A DNA stretch of 64,000 nucleotides from Plantago elongata (lineage: Eukaryota > Streptophyta > Magnoliopsida > Lamiales > Plantaginaceae): positions 1 to 64,000 of the forward strand of contig JAYMSP010000054.1 of NCBI GenBank assembly GCA_036897095.1, in the 5' to 3' direction. The position numbers were made by a program, and so were the translations under genes. This document shows positions 27,703-42,895 of the stretch, in pieces. The notes under the pieces were generated by a model. That model saw nothing but the letters and a program-made list of their open reading frames with translations, was not told the origin of the DNA and did no database searches. The number at the start of each line of letters is the position of its first letter. Position 1 is the stretch's first letter.

Positions 27703-29281
27703 TGAAGTATAGGGATAAACCACATTAGTTAGATATTATTTAAATTCCTTAAACCGCAGGCAGAAAGAGAAGTACCTTGGTTATCCAAAAAGAATAGGCT
27801 TAATGAAGTCTATCCTTTTTAGTTTTTTTAGAAGAAAGATAATGTATTGCGGGTACTTCCTTAATTATAAAGTATGTAAAGTTTATAAGTTACAAAGTAT
27901 AAGGGATAAATCTATATTCTAAACTAAAAAAAAATAGCACAGATTATTCCAATGCAAGGGAAGAAATAAGGGAGTATTCCTATGTTATTAGGTATGTATC
28001 AGATAGGATTTTTAGAGAAAATAAAGTACCAAGCGATCTATACATCTTATTCATTTATCTATATAGATAAACATGTGATGCCAGGATTGGTAAACTTAGG
28101 TTAGATTTAAAAAGAACTCAAGAACAAGAGTATTATTTACTACTCTTATAAATATATGTCTTACTCTAACAAGCTTTTCTATAGATTCAATTATATTTCA
28201 AGCATGTTCTTTCCTAAAAAATGCTTGTTACGATAATAAATACCTACTAATAATAGATAAAAAAATTCCGCGAAGTACTTGCACCTGCATGCAAGTAGTA
28301 AAGAAGTCCTTCTGTGGATATAACATTTCTTGTATAAAGTATATTAGGACTTGTCATACTCAAGAGGTTTCTATAGTTTATTGAGTAAAAGTAACATAGT
28401 ATTTACCTAAGATTTTATTCATAGAATAGCGAAAAGTCGCTTACTATTCTAGAAGTACTGTAAGAGAGGACAGACAAGATAAGGTACACACGCTTTATCA
28501 AATAAATAGAAAGCTTTCTAGAGCTGCCCTAGAATATTTAAGTAATTTAAGATAGAACTTACAACTTTCTATTCACTATGATAAGTAAAGAGAGATCTCC
28601 TTAGGATCAAGAGTATACTATTACATAACTAGGAGTTACATGTACTTATAAAGAAGGGGTCAATATTGTATTACTTTAAAGCTAATTTTAGGAATGAATC
28701 ATTCTATAAGACAAGAGTCAAGATTCCCTCAAGGTATAAAAGTATAGTCTGTACTAGTCGCTAAATCCTTTCATAAAACATTCTATAATGATTCTAAATG
28801 CGTAGGTAATAATGCCCTTTGTGCCCTCCTTCATTAAATTTATTAATTACAAATAGGTTAGTGACTTTTTTAGGGATACGTTTACTTATAGAGAAGGACT
28901 CATTCATATATTATGCCTTAAGCCTAGTACTCCTTTATAGTGTGTATTTAAAAGCATTATATATTAAGGGTCTCCTTAAGTAGGAAGCAACTCATCCCTT
29001 GTTTTGTTGGGTAAGGAAGTATTAGAAGAACATAAGGGAATTCCCTAAGAAGATGTTAGATATACTATTATTAATTAACAGTGCATCTGCTATCTATTTG
29101 TATTTAAGAGCTCTTACTTATTTTATTTACTTCTTAATTTTATATATTATAGATGTTATATACTATATAATTATATCCCTTGGAAATACATGGCTTACTA
29201 TCCCGCTTGGATTATAAATTATTTATAATTGTTAATAAAGTATGTATAAACTTTACATAATCTACTAGGTGCCTTCTCAGC

Positions 29282-29299
29282 ATATATATATATATATAT
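29282..29299. repeat. (AT)9 microsatellite
   Basis: An uninterrupted run of nine AT units, the longest of several short TA runs. Others lie at 38262-38276 and 41006-41019. Such runs are expected in DNA of this composition. Confidence 0.8.
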
Positions 29300-32200
29300 T
29301 TGTACACATGCTTAAGGTAGGAGTAAAATTAGAGGAAGTACTAGGTAAATCATTCACTATGCTTGGGAATAGACTATTGCTGACTATTTTTTTACTCTGA
29401 GATCTATGTTCTACGAGAGAATAATACGCTTTTCTCGGGATTACCTACTTTTCTACTAGGGCGGAATCTCTTACTATGAAACCCGTGCAGTATAATACTT
29501 GTTGGGATCGAACTTTATTTTATTAGTGAAGTATTAAAAGTAGAGTACATAGTATATAGCTTAGGGTGTACTCCCTAAACATATAGTATATGTACGTAGA
29601 ATACTAAAGACATTTGTGTATACCCGGTTTCTTATAAGGCTTATCAATTTATTTCTTATGAAGAGGATTTTCTTTTCCTAATAAAGCAATGAGAGTTATC
29701 ATTTATCACTAGAGTGACAAGACGCTTATATAAAATATATAATTACTACTAAAAGGGTATGTATCTTAAAAAAAAACATGTGTAAGGCAAATACTAGTAG
29801 AGATTCCACTTCTAACTTAAAATATTATAAATTTTTAATGAAGTGATACCTAATGATTTCGATTAAACATTATGTAGTACTACCCTGCTCTAAGTAAAAT
29901 TAGAAAAGACGTTGGTAAGTATGTTTATAATAAGTTTATAAAGTATAAATTAACTCTTTTTAGATAGAAGTATCCTGCACAGACTTATAAATTGTATATT
30001 TAATCTACTAAGTAAAAGGCAAAGAATGTTAGCAAATATAGAAGAGAGAAGCGATATTCTTTAGTATTAAATTTAAATAAAGGAGACTTTCCATGACTAA
30101 GTAACTTGTTTATTCCGCTTATAATTAGAAAATAGAATTCCCTAATATTTGTTCTTTACTTACTTAATCTAGCTAAATAGACACGAAGTGCTTCTCATCT
30201 TGTCTTAACTATTTGAAGATTACTTTGATCTTCTAGTTACTATTTATTATTTTTACTATAATCGGTACTTGAAGAAATTCTTTATGAAATCCGTTCTAAT
30301 TTCGTTTCTAGTTTGAAATTTTCTTTGATTATATCTAATAAATTTACCTTAAAAGTGCATTATATAATTATAAAATATATATAAATAAATATTTAGGTTA
30401 GTAGAACACCTAAGTATCCATAGTACGACATGAGGAGTATACAAGTACAGTAAATTATAATGAATTAAGATTGGAGAAAGACTCTTTAGAAGTAGTATTA
30501 TCTAGCAGAATTTAGAATCGTAGAGAAGAAATATACACATACCACTTGTTAGTTGCTTATCTATTTATTTACTTATACTATTTATAAAAGAGTTTCCTGC
30601 AGGAGTTCCTCAAAAAATACTAAGAATTATAAGAACCCTAAAATAATCATTCGTATTTGTTTAAACATGAGTAAATTAAAACGTAAAGGGCCTTTACATA
30701 TAAATATAATGAGGCATAGAAACCACACTTTCCCCCCGTTTTTTAGGCACCTTTTCTGTGCGTTTTGAAAAACAAAATAGAATTAGTTATATATATGAAA
30801 ACAAACAAATAGAAGGGTAAGTGTGAGCCCTTTATAGTTCCAAACTTGTATGTAGTTATATTATAGATTGTGTATTCCAGTTTATGAGTCATTAGTCCAC
30901 TATTTTTAGTAAGAAAACTAATATTTCATAATATAAAATAACCAAGAATTCATAAGCGTATGCCAGTCATTTTATTAGTTGTGCGAGCTCCCTTTTTCGT
31001 CTAAGTTATTTATAAGTCATGTATATGTATATAAAGACTAAAAGGAACTGTAGGTAGTCTATGACAGAAGCAGGATCTACTATGGGTTATCCTTATATTT
31101 CTTTTCTAATTACAATTATTTTATATTAACGAAGCATGTCTCGTCTAGAGTTTTTAGCAGACAACATTAGTTCTTACTTCATGTATAAATATGAGGCATA
31201 TACGTCGTTTACAGTTTTTATTTACCTAACTGAAGACAAAAAATTACTAAGGAGAGGGGTTAGTACCGGTAGAATATTCCAGTCTAGAAACTAAGTAAAC
31301 TCTTCCTATTTTCTTATCTCTTGCGTAGCATTTTCTTTACTTACCTCCCCTAAGAGTAAGCTCGTATTTTGCCTTATATATATTTTCATTCTTGCAAGCT
31401 AAGTAGGTACTTGAAACGTGTTAGAATTATATTACTAAGGAGTTGTACCTAGTAAACTAACTTCTTTAAAAAGAGACTAGGAAAGAGAGGTAACCCCCTG
31501 ACATCCTAATACTCGTGTTAGTCTATACTCGATACTAAACTAAGTCAAAGCATAATCTATTTATAATACGTTGTACCCAAGAAGGTATACTATTTCCCTA
31601 ATTTGTAAAATCCTATGTAATTATAACTCCTTATAACCTACTAAGTAATATGTAATACTCCTCAAAGTCTTGATTACATAAATATCCTTAAAAACTTTAA
31701 TACATGCAAGAAAATCTTTATTATGAAACCACACAGAAATGACTAATAACTAATGAAAAGTTGTAAATTCCAGAAAAGTATAAAAAAAAGTATGCGTAGA
31801 GAGTAGGAAACCCTTTATATTTATAAAGAAATTTTTGAAGGAAGGACTTTTAAATATAAAAAATAAAATTTAAATAAAGTAGATTATGAAGGTACTTATA
31901 ACTTATATTCTAATTTAATATGACTTAGATTTAGTAGGTGTACTACAATACTAGGATTGCTTACATGTTGTATATAACCCTCTTTGGCTCTCACAACTAT
32001 TGATTCCTACCCAAGGAATTGAACTCGAATAATATAGCTTGTATTTGCCCCCAAGTCGTGTAGAACATATGCCTTATATTTCTATAAGTGTATGTAGTCT
32101 ATATACTATAGAAATATATTGCCAATTACTTAGTTGTCTTTTTATACCATAATGAAAGTTAACCCATAACGTTAGAGGGTTGCCTTATATGCTCTTTTCT

Positions 32201-34275
32201 CTTTCCTGAACTACTTCTGTGATCCTGCAATTTAGACTAAGCTTATAACAATTTTAGATAGTAACTCCATAATAAGCTTGTGTACTGTAAACGAGAGAAA
32301 GCACTAAAATTGTTATAAGAATCTATATTATATGTAGTCGACCTTGTAGAAAAGATTGAAATATAACCAATATAAATATATATATAAAGCTCTAAAGTAT
32401 GAATCCTAATAAATTTGGTAGTGCTTGTTACTTGATTGTATACTTGACCCGTATAACTATAAAGTATTTTTGGTGAGGCTATATTCTATCTATATTATAG
32501 ATATGCTAGGAACTAATAACTTTTCTTTTAGAAACCAAGACGAAAGCAATTTCATAGGATGTACTTTTTCTACAGGATAGAGTATACTTTCTATTCTTTT
32601 CGCACGGGCTATTTCATGTTCTTTCCTAATCTAATACTTTCATTAGCAACTATTCTATAATAATAATAGAGTCTTACAATAATTTATTAACAAAACAAAC
32701 TAGTTTTTTACTGCCATTCTATACTTCTATGCATTTCACAAGATTTCTTAAGTAAGGTAAATAATGCAATGTAAATGCTATTTTCATTTTTACATTAATA
32801 AAGATTTACAAGTACTAAGTATCTCTAAGTTCTAAAGTCCTAGCGTATAAGATAAGTAGAAAAAAGAAGTGAGTACAACAATGTATTACTAAAGTATTCT
32901 TATACGAAAAGAATTAGAAAAGCTAAATCTTAGTGTTGCCCGTGTAATCGTGTAATAGAGTTTACTTATAATGTACCTATAAGCTTTTACCCATAGATTT
33001 AATTACTACAATTACTTTAGTATTCTAGAACAAGACAAGAGAAAAGAAACCAGGAGTAACTTTCGCCACAGGATGTTCTTAATGATTAGTAATCCTTGAC
33101 TATTTTCTATTACACAATTCTTTACTTTAGTAGTTCCCCAAAAGTGTAGACACAGCAAAATGAGAGGTAAATTCCTCATTTATATAAATAATATAATTCT
33201 AAAATTCCTATTTACTTTTACTATACGAAATACGAAAAATTTCTTGCGATCATGCGTGGATAGTCCAAAAGACAAGATTAAAGAAAGTTTTGGTACGTAA
33301 ACTAAGAAAGTATAGTATTTAGTTAAGAAATCCCTATACCTAGTATTAGTATAAGGTAATAGAAGGTACTGCACTTAAGTTTATATACAACAATGTCTCT
33401 TTGTTTTTACGCGAGTTATAGAATTTTATTTCTTATAGGTCATCGTACAAGTGTAATATTCCTAATTATGGTACGACACAGACTCTAGTATAAATTTGTC
33501 TTAGCTCAAACATACCTTCTGGCAAGTATAGATTCTACTACTACAATGATATACCAAATTTTCCTTCTATATTAGAATTTTTCCTAATCTCAAGAAACAA
33601 GTATGTCTTTTAATTAGTTATAACCAGAATACCCTTTATGGTGAATAGCATACAACATTTCTTTTTTTGTTAGCCTAAATTCATGAATTTGTAGACTTCA
33701 TAATTAATAATGAGTAGGTTTTGACCGATAATTATTCTACGTGTATTTCAATAGGAGTTCTTTATTTACTATATTGCTCTTCTAAATCATTTAGAATTTA
33801 CACCTTATTAGGACTTAAAGTAGAGGCTAGAGAGAGACATAGTACATACCTTGAATAGATAATAGATTTCCTAGAGTTAATAAAAATGTAAGGTACACTG
33901 TTATACCCTTTCTCTTTATTCCCTCCTTTATTAGTTGCTACATTTCAGTTAAGCAAAGTAGTACCTCGATTAGTAAAGTTCTAAAACATCTTATATTGCT
34001 ATTATGATTACTATACTATTATGAAAATAAAAGTATTCTTTGTGAATAGACCTAAGCTCTTTCTTTATTTTGGTGTAACCTATTCAATGAAGCTAGCCTA
34101 AAGTAGTCCTTACTTATAATTTCCTAGACATAGTGACATAGTATATAATGATATAATGCCGAAGATAGGAATATAAGTACTTCTCTCTATACTATGAAAT
34201 GAATATCTACCTATAGAGAAGCATATCTCTGTAATAACCTCAACCTTATAATTAGTCTATAGTCTTATGAATTTA

Positions 34276-34296
34276 TACAACACGTAGTTGCTTACT
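34276..34296 (+). repeat. Short dispersed repeat, copy 1
   Basis: This 21-base stretch (core ACACGTAGTTGCTTACT) matches 45561-45581 at 19 of 21 positions. Both differences are transitions of the kind RIP makes (CpA to TpA, or G to A on the other strand). Weaker similarity extends about 20 bases on each side, with CTTAT to the left and TATTTTTATCT-like text to the right. Confidence 0.45.
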
Positions 34297-37200
34297 TTAT
34301 TACTATTTTATCTAATTTATATTTAGAGTATATCTTTTTCTATGAAAACCTTTACCTTGGTAGTACTGTAATACCAACAAATAGGCATAAAAAAAGAAGT
34401 TTGACTGACAAACCTAACTAATTACAAGTTTGTTTTGATTTTGGGTGGAGTCCTTTACTATGACTTAGTGGGATACCCCTATAAAAGACTACCTGCTTTT
34501 TTGTTTCTTTGAATTCTATTAAAATTAGAAGATCAAAAAATTAAACGAACACATCTTTCTTTTTATATTTTTAACCTTTTCTAAGCTAAGTATGCGTACT
34601 ATATATATGATTATATTTCTAAATTTCTCTAAATAAAGTTTCTATTGTACATATAATTGGTACGAGGACTTACTTTCAGAGTCATAGAGTTTTACCCCGA
34701 GGAGTATACTTAGTTATTTTTTTAGTAGTTGCACACCCACCCATATAAGAAATACTGAGTAAGTAGTATAAAGTATTGTGTTTTCTCTGAGTGAGTAAAA
34801 TATGTATATTATGTAACCGATTAACTTTTTTGAAATAATAATTGGGGGTTATATGAGTTAGAAGTATTAATTTAATATAGAAATAAAAGTATAGTTATTA
34901 AGGATTTAGATAAAGAATAATATAAAGAAGTTCCTTGCGACGTCTCTAGGTTTTAGATTACATGTAGTATAGGATTATAACCAAGCAACATTCTTGAAGA
35001 CACTAAATTACTTTTACTTAAGTAACTCCTATTTTGTTTTACACCTAAGCAACGACTAAAATTTATTCCCCAAGTAGCTACTAAGCACACACGTTATGAA
35101 TGAAAAAGAATCCTACTAAATAAATAAAACTTAAGCACAATAAGTGAGTGTATAGCAGCATGCACTAAGATTGGTAATTTAGATACATATAAAATATGGA
35201 GCAAGGGGTAGTAGGGAAAGGGCTAAAACAACGAAGCAAGATTCTCCCTAGTAATCTATAATCATTTCAGAGCTGTTAGTCACCTTTATAAAATTTATCG
35301 TGTTTTAAACTTAGTAATTCAATCAATATAAATGAATTTTGTTAATGTTATATCTTTCTTATTTCTTCTATATAGAATTATCCTTATGGATCTTAACATT
35401 ACTTTAATTTTTAAATAAGCCAGAGGCATAATTAAACTTATATAGTTAATATATAGCATAAGGCAAGGAAATCCTATAAGAGACTTCCTAGTAAATTTCC
35501 TTTCTACTCTATTGAGTTATTTTTACCCTTTTTCTCTAATTTACCCAGTAAGTACCTATTACTTAATGTTATGGAGCTATCATGTAACATATAAGAGGAT
35601 ACAGTTAGCACCAGCTAATTAAGCTTTAAATTTTTATTCGTTAGGGTACTTGCTACGTACGATATACTAACAGTTTCTCTTCTTATGACATAACTAACAT
35701 GACTTATTTTTGGGATTTTCGCTTTACTACCTGATGAGAGCTTACTTTTAATTAAGTTCTTTCTCTTTGCAAGAGTATCATTAGATTTTTTGGATACACC
35801 TCTACACTTTGCTTCAAATAATTAGGTACAAGTTAAGTACTTAAGACTAAACACTACTGACTACATTATAATATGGAGGACGTACTTTATAACTTTTTTA
35901 TTATCTCTTTAGCATCACTTTAAAGGAAAGGAGTCTTCCTCATTTTAATCTAGTAGAATACATAATGAATCATGAAATGCTAACTCTCATATATCCTCTT
36001 ACAGTACTAGTCTTTACACGCGCATTTATTTTTATTTGGACTCATACATCTTGACTAATCTTGAGCAAGGAATGATAACGCAATTAGTAATACTCTCTCT
36101 AATATGTATTCTAAATAGTATTTAGTAGTAGTTAGTGTATTGTACTCTATATTAGTGCCTTATATTTGATTATTTATTATAGTTAAATTCTTAGCTTAGT
36201 TATGCAATGTAATTTATATAAATTAAGGTGAGTATAATAATAAAATACATAAAATGAAGTCTAGTATTAGTATATGAGCTAACACGATACTATATATAGT
36301 ATATTGTCAAGTTCTACAAGATTTAGCAATACCTTTAATAAAATAATAAAGTCCTTCGAGCACTAAAAAGGAATTCCTTTTAGAAATGTTTGCAAGATAA
36401 GTAAATTAGAAAAGTACTACTTACTCCTTCCTACTTCGTATATAAATATTTTGTGGGAAATGTAAAACACAACTCATTCAGAAAGCTTTTAAGTTATACA
36501 GAGTTATATAGCTGTTGTCATTTTTTTATAATTACTTTTATTATTTAGGGTTCGTTAGAGGTTATATAAGCACTTAAATTTAGATTAGACGAGACTACTT
36601 AAGAGTTCCCCTAATACTTGTTGTTTCATACTTGATGATTAAAAAAGCTTGTATTGCAAAACTCTAATAAATAATATAATAAAATTATAGAATTACACTA
36701 AACTATATCTACCGAAATTTGGTCTAGGAAGGAGACATCTTTATGTATTTACATATTTACGTCAAGATGTGTGCAAGGAAATAACTGCTCTTATATTTAT
36801 TATACTAGATAGCACGCATTTCTTCTTAAATGAAAGACTTTGATTAGTTCGTAACATACGTAACATAGAATGCTTTTCTCTAACTTAAAAACTTGTTGGT
36901 AAATTATTCAAATTTAATGTAGTACGATCCTTGTTACCTACGAACCCAAAAATTCTTAGTGAAGATCATTATGCAAACCTTGGTAGTATATACTACATAA
37001 TTTGTTATAATATTTAGGAGAAAGTACCCCCTCTTGTTAAAGTTATTTTATTATATTAACAGAATCTTTATAGAAAAACTTCTAAAGGATTTTAATAAAT
37101 AAAGGACAACACAGAATATAATATAGACTAGATCCGATAAGAAACACACCAAGGATCTGTCCTTACTTTCGTTGTTGCAAGAATTAAGTAGACATAGTGC

Positions 37201-40200
37201 ACCCTCCCTATGGGGCAAAGTGCTCATAATAACAAACAATGTACTCTCTAGTGTCTTCTCTTATATCTATGCTTGGACTTTACTAAAAAGAACTAAAAAG
37301 ATAGTGGAGAATTTACATGCGGAATTCGCCTATTACATGAATTAGTCTCTTCTATACTTCTAGATTCTATATAGATATGTAGTAAAAATACCGCATTTAC
37401 ATGCTAAATTTATATTTACTATGTTACATTTAGCTCAGTGGGCACGCGTGAATCTCTTCTATAAATTCTTACTTAACTATTTTATTTAAATACTTTCTTA
37501 GAGTAATGGCCTTGACACGTTATTTTAGGATCCATCCCTTCTACCCATTTATTCATATTCTCCTAGTTATACTCGGAAATCCAAGGTAAATAAGGACATG
37601 TAAGCTATATTGGCTAAAATAGATATGTTGTAGAAATACTTACTACAAGGAGAAGGTAAAGTGAGTACTCTATAGAAATTATGTGCTATTTCGAGGAAAT
37701 TCTATAGTATGTTAGACCTATAATTAGATAAAAGTTTAAGAAAAAAAATAACTTGAAGAAATACCGAGGATATACATAAAAAGAGCAACTCGTGAAATTA
37801 AGATCTATGTAATGCAAATTAGAATACAAGAAAAGCATAGCATAAGAAGTAGGAAGTATATTTAAGAACTTAGCATAACGCAGAGACTAAATTAGACAAG
37901 GTTCAGCAATCTCTAGGAATGCCTTGTCAGGAAGATTCCAGTACTCTAATATTCATTCCATGTTTATTTTTTTATTTATTATGTACAAGCACACTAGACC
38001 TTTGTTGTAGCTAAAGTTTATATTATAGGGATAGGGGAGTCATTACAAAAGTGTAAGCCAGCAAAGTTACTTCTAGGCAGCAGGCAGTAGAGTAGTTTTC
38101 TATATTTAAGAAATAGATTATTATAATCAAGTAATATAATAAAAATAATAATATGTCATGCTAAACCCAATTAAAGTAGTCATAAGAATGCTGGAATATC
38201 AAATTTTATAAAATTATTATTCTCAGTCATTAACATGGAATAGTTTTCGAATATATAATCTTATATATATATATATCAAAGATAAGTACCACAAATTCTT
38301 TTCTATTTTAAGACAGGGTTGGCTTTTCTTTTACATTTGTCTTTTTTCTTTGGGAGTAACGGCTTTCCTTTTATCGGACTATAATAAAATAACTCCTACT
38401 GTCTTTTTCTTCTATAGAAGAAGAATAGAAGGGATTTCTTTATAGTGTTTAGAAAAAAGTTACATAAATTAGACCTATATATGGCTTACTCTACTTTTAG
38501 CCTATAATAACTAGAATAACTAGGTATCCTCCCAACTTTGTCTATGGGTAAATTAAGGGAGCCATTATAATTAAGCACTTAATTTCTAATTGCGAGATAT
38601 ATTAGCTTAGTTCTTCCCTAACAAATTATACTGTCACTCTATTTACTAATGTTTTCTCGCTATAAAATGTAATATAAAAAAGTAAACCTACATTGATTGT
38701 TACTTGCTAAGACTTATTAATTCATTAATAGTAAACCGTAGTTTTGAGATTAGAGAGTGAAGAACAAGGGGCTTAGTATAAGTCAAGGGTATTAGGGAAT
38801 CGAGAAACAACTACGCGTAGAATTATTCTATAATATATATATATAAATAAGTCTATACAATTAAATGAGTACTATCTTGTTTATAACAGCAAACTATTAG
38901 AAGAAGTACCTTTTAGATCTTAAGGCCCTCCTAAGAGAATTAGTAGAAAATTAAGTTAGCTAGTTAGAAGTAAGAACTATATTTACGTAATGTTATTGCA
39001 TTTTACTTAAAATATAGTAAGTATGAAGTTAAAAAGCTTAATAACTCCTTACATTACAGTTTAAATCTTTTATATGAGATACATATTTATACTATAATAA
39101 TAGTATAAATTACCTTATAACTAAGTACTTAAATAACTATAAAAAAGAACCTAAATACATAATACAAAAGAGGGTAGAAGGTTGTATAGTTCTTTAAATA
39201 AATGAGTGAATATAAAAAAAATATAAGCTTTCCTTAGTAGACAAGTAGACACTTTATACTCTTAACTATATTTCTAGTATGCATTCCCTTATGAATATTT
39301 CTTTACTTACTAGTCTTAATTATCATTTATCATGAAGTCTCTTTTTAGAATCTGTACTGCCTGAGGATACTATAGGTAAGGGAGTACTCTTCTTTTGTAT
39401 GCTAATTAATTCCTCAATTATTGCAAGAATTAGAGCTAACGTTTCCTCTCCTTTCAAAGCAAAAATATTTTTATTAGTTCTAAAAAAAAAAATGAGTGAG
39501 AATGACTACTATATATCGATCTCTACCTCGCATAATATAATAGAAGCTTAATTAAGTTAGAAAATACTCGGTGCTGCTTTAATTATTAAAAGATTCTTTT
39601 TTTTTATAAATAAATTATATAAAAAATTTTTTACTCGAAGAAATAGAAGAAAATAGGTCGTGAACATACCTTTTCTGCGTTTAATTTAAGTAGTATATTT
39701 TATAATTAGAATTAGTATCCTTGTCTTGCTGCCCATGAAGACATCTACCTAAATGAAAATGATTTCTACGGAAGCAGTATACAATATTTTATGCTTTTAT
39801 TATTCAATTACTTGATGACCCCCTATACAACTATACGTGTACATGTCTTCTATGATGACATACTGAACATTGTAGATCTAGGGTTTATCCTATACTAGAG
39901 TAGTTTAGTAGTTACCGTCTGGTTGCATAACATAATTAGAGCGTTAAGCTATAAATGATTAAAAGAGTATTCTTAGCTATATAAATTATTATATATATTA
40001 CTTTTGGTGGGATTTAGATAGAGTAAGGCAGGATCGTCATAATATTTCCCGCGGGAAGTATTAGGAATAGTACCAGGATAAATAGTATCCAGGGATTGGT
40101 GAAATGAAACAGATCTTAACTCATTCATAATCTTTCTTTTCAAGGATATACGAGGGTAACTCTATATAAGCACAAAATACACTTTTCTTAGAGCTTGCTT

Positions 40201-42865
40201 GTTGGAGTAATCATTTCATGTTGAATTAGATAGAAGAAGACTCTATGGTTGTCATACATTGTTCTGGTTCTACTCATACAGTACAGGTAAGGCACGTAAG
40301 AAGAAGTCTACCGCTCAACTATAATAAAGCGAGGTCCAAATCATTTTTCTATAAGCAAGTCACATGACAATCAATCCTACTAGAATACTGCAAATAGAAT
40401 CGTGCCCTGCATCTGAATATTTGAATACTAGCAGTTTCTATATATTATATATAGCCTTTGTATATCTATACCCTGGCTGTATAATATATTGAATAAATAA
40501 TATCCTAGGCTAAATTTAGTTTACTTACTTTTGAAGTATATTTAAAGGGATAAAGGATAGGAATACCAACGCTTCTTTTTTTGCATTATTGTGTTTTGTT
40601 TACCTAGGAAAGCTTGGGTCCTAATACCAATAACCTTAAATAAAAACCTAATAAAATAATATAAATTAAAAGTAAGCATACAAAAAAGGAGCCACTTGTA
40701 GAGCTCTTAACTCTTTATAGTGCTCTTGTGGTATACTAACTTAACTCCTATAATTATAAATTTGTTACTTTTTAATTCCATCCATCACTTGCAGATTGCT
40801 TGCTTACGAATGTAAGTGTTCCAAAGTATTCAACAACATGGAAGAGCTGGTCTAGGGGGGTTTTTAATAATTAAAATTAGATATAGTGCTTATTTAAATT
40901 CGTATATTAGTACATAAATAAGTAAGAGAAATATTGTGTACTTTTTTAAGAATTATATAGAATAAACTAAGTCTATATAACTTTCTACCTTTATACAAAA
41001 AGTTAATATATATATATATCTTAGTAAATTGATAGGGAAACTCTAGCACACAAAGCCCCACGATATCTTAGAGATTTTTCTATCTATGCTTATAATTTGC
41101 ACATGTATTTTAAACCAGGTACTTTATTTTTAGTCCCAGAAGTTAAGCTATTAATACTTTTTTATTCTATTTACGTGCCATACCCTAACGAAAAATAGAA
41201 TATTCTAGTAACTCACTAAGTATTTTTTTTAGTAAAGTAAGATTCTAATCGCGGAAAAAGCCTCTATGCTAATTTTTATTAAGTAAGATAAGAGATAATT
41301 TCGTATACTGTGTCTCACAGAAATGAAAATGAAATATATTCTTGTATATAAAAACTAGCAGACCACAATGCACTGAGATCTCTTCCGTTATATTAGGTTT
41401 AGTAACCTCTTCTACTATAAGTAAGAACAGTAAGCCTTGTAGTAGAAGAAGCTTGTTTCTTATTATTAAAGAGAACACTGTATATTTCTAACATGAATTT
41501 ATTTTTATACTATATCGCAAGAAATTTTGTGTGTTTGTACTATTACTCTCTAAGTACTACTCATATTAGACAACTACTTTGGAGAACCCCCATATGAGAA
41601 TCCCCTGCTTCTAGTGTTTCCTAATTACTTTAGAGTTCACTACAAAATACATGGGTTACCTCTTTGTATCATATGAATCCTCTACTCCCTTTTAGTAATT
41701 AGTAGATACCTTTTCCTTAGTAATTCCTAAAATTTCGTTAAGCTCCCTTAAGATGTATTTAATAATAAAGAATTGAGTGCGATACTATAAAATATAATGA
41801 AGATAATAAAAGTAAAAAAAGGGAACACTTTATATTTTGTACGTACAAGGACAAGAAACTAAGCAAAAAGAGCGCATAAGATAGGTACTGGGTAGGCCAG
41901 GGCGGCCTGCAAATGTGATTGAGAAGTAAACATAAACAGGGTGTAGTCATAGATCTTAATTTTGTACTTTTAGTGTTAGTTGTGTCGCATATACTCTATA
42001 AATCTAGAAAAATACTAGTGAAGACTAAATGAGAACCAAATAAATAAGTCTTTGCTTATAGTTTTATACATATAAGTCTAGCTTATAAAATGAAACCTAA
42101 AAGACATACCTAGACAACTCCTCCACGTATTCTTTTAGTATAACCCTCTTCTTATATAGGAGTGTACACTATAACTAAAATTGTAGCTTAATCTAACTAA
42201 AGTATGCTCCCTATACAACAACGGAGGAGGGGGGAACTATCTATAAAGAAATACTGAACGTAACAATAATGAGTACTGCTCACAAGTATAAAAAGGGTGC
42301 TCCCCTCCCCCTTGGCATAGATTAATATCCTACGGTGTAGAGAGTATCTCCTTAAAATGTCTAACGAAAAATGTACTTATCTAAACTAAATCTAAGTCTA
42401 CACGGATCGCTTCTAGCTCTAAGTCATAATCATAATAAAGTTTTGTTAGAAAAGTATAATAAGTATGTAAATGAGTTAACCAAATTGAATGTGAATGTAC
42501 TAGAATAGAAGCATAATTACTAAATCAAGAAGAGAGGAGTCTCTTTACTTATATTATAATGTAACAGCACACGTAGACAATTAGTTATAAGGCATACTAC
42601 GCTTAGAAGGAGAACTACTTAAGTAAATAAAGAAAGCTCTCTGTTCTAGAAATTATCTTATCAGGGGATGTTGCCATAGAAGCACATAGTAAACGAGAAT
42701 CCAACCCGAACTATCTAGCAAGAATCCTTTATATTTCTAGGGCACTTTTGACATGTAAATTTATCTAAGAAAATCTTTAGAAAACAACGAACTACTTTGG
42801 CAAGATTAGACAAAAATTTTTATAGAAATAAAGAAGTATGCTAGGTTTTGAACACATCACAATAA

Positions 42866-42895
42866 TGAATTATGATATATATATATCATAATTCA
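42866..42895. repeat. Perfect 30-bp palindrome
   Basis: The arm TGAATTATGATATAT (42866-42880) is followed directly by its exact reverse complement (42881-42895). The centre is an ATATAT run. It is the longest perfect spacer-free palindrome I found, and it could extrude as a cruciform. Confidence 0.65.

Larger units (their letters stand above)
23100..28000. other. Patchy region, partly RIP-like, no gene seen
   Basis: RIP-like text alternates with patches that keep CA and TG, notably around 24.50-24.57, 25.73-25.96, 26.13-26.26 and 26.44-26.72 kb. The patch near 26.14-26.21 kb holds a CAATCAAG and GAGTCACCGGCGAGG pair that faintly recalls island B. I could not extend it. No open frame of 61 codons or more occurs, and no RNA gene is recognised. 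Confidence 0.4.

Noticed and set aside
31996-32040. Minus-strand tRNA-like GAGTTCAATTCC
   Set aside because: The T stem has mismatches and no cloverleaf can be drawn.
38262-38276. TA run as a meaningful microsatellite
   Set aside because: Short TA runs are expected at this composition. Only the longest is listed as a feature.
41759-41950. Hydrophobic 63-codon minus-strand frame resembling a small membrane protein
   Set aside because: Leucine, serine and phenylalanine richness follows from TTT, CTT and TAT-rich DNA. No supporting context.
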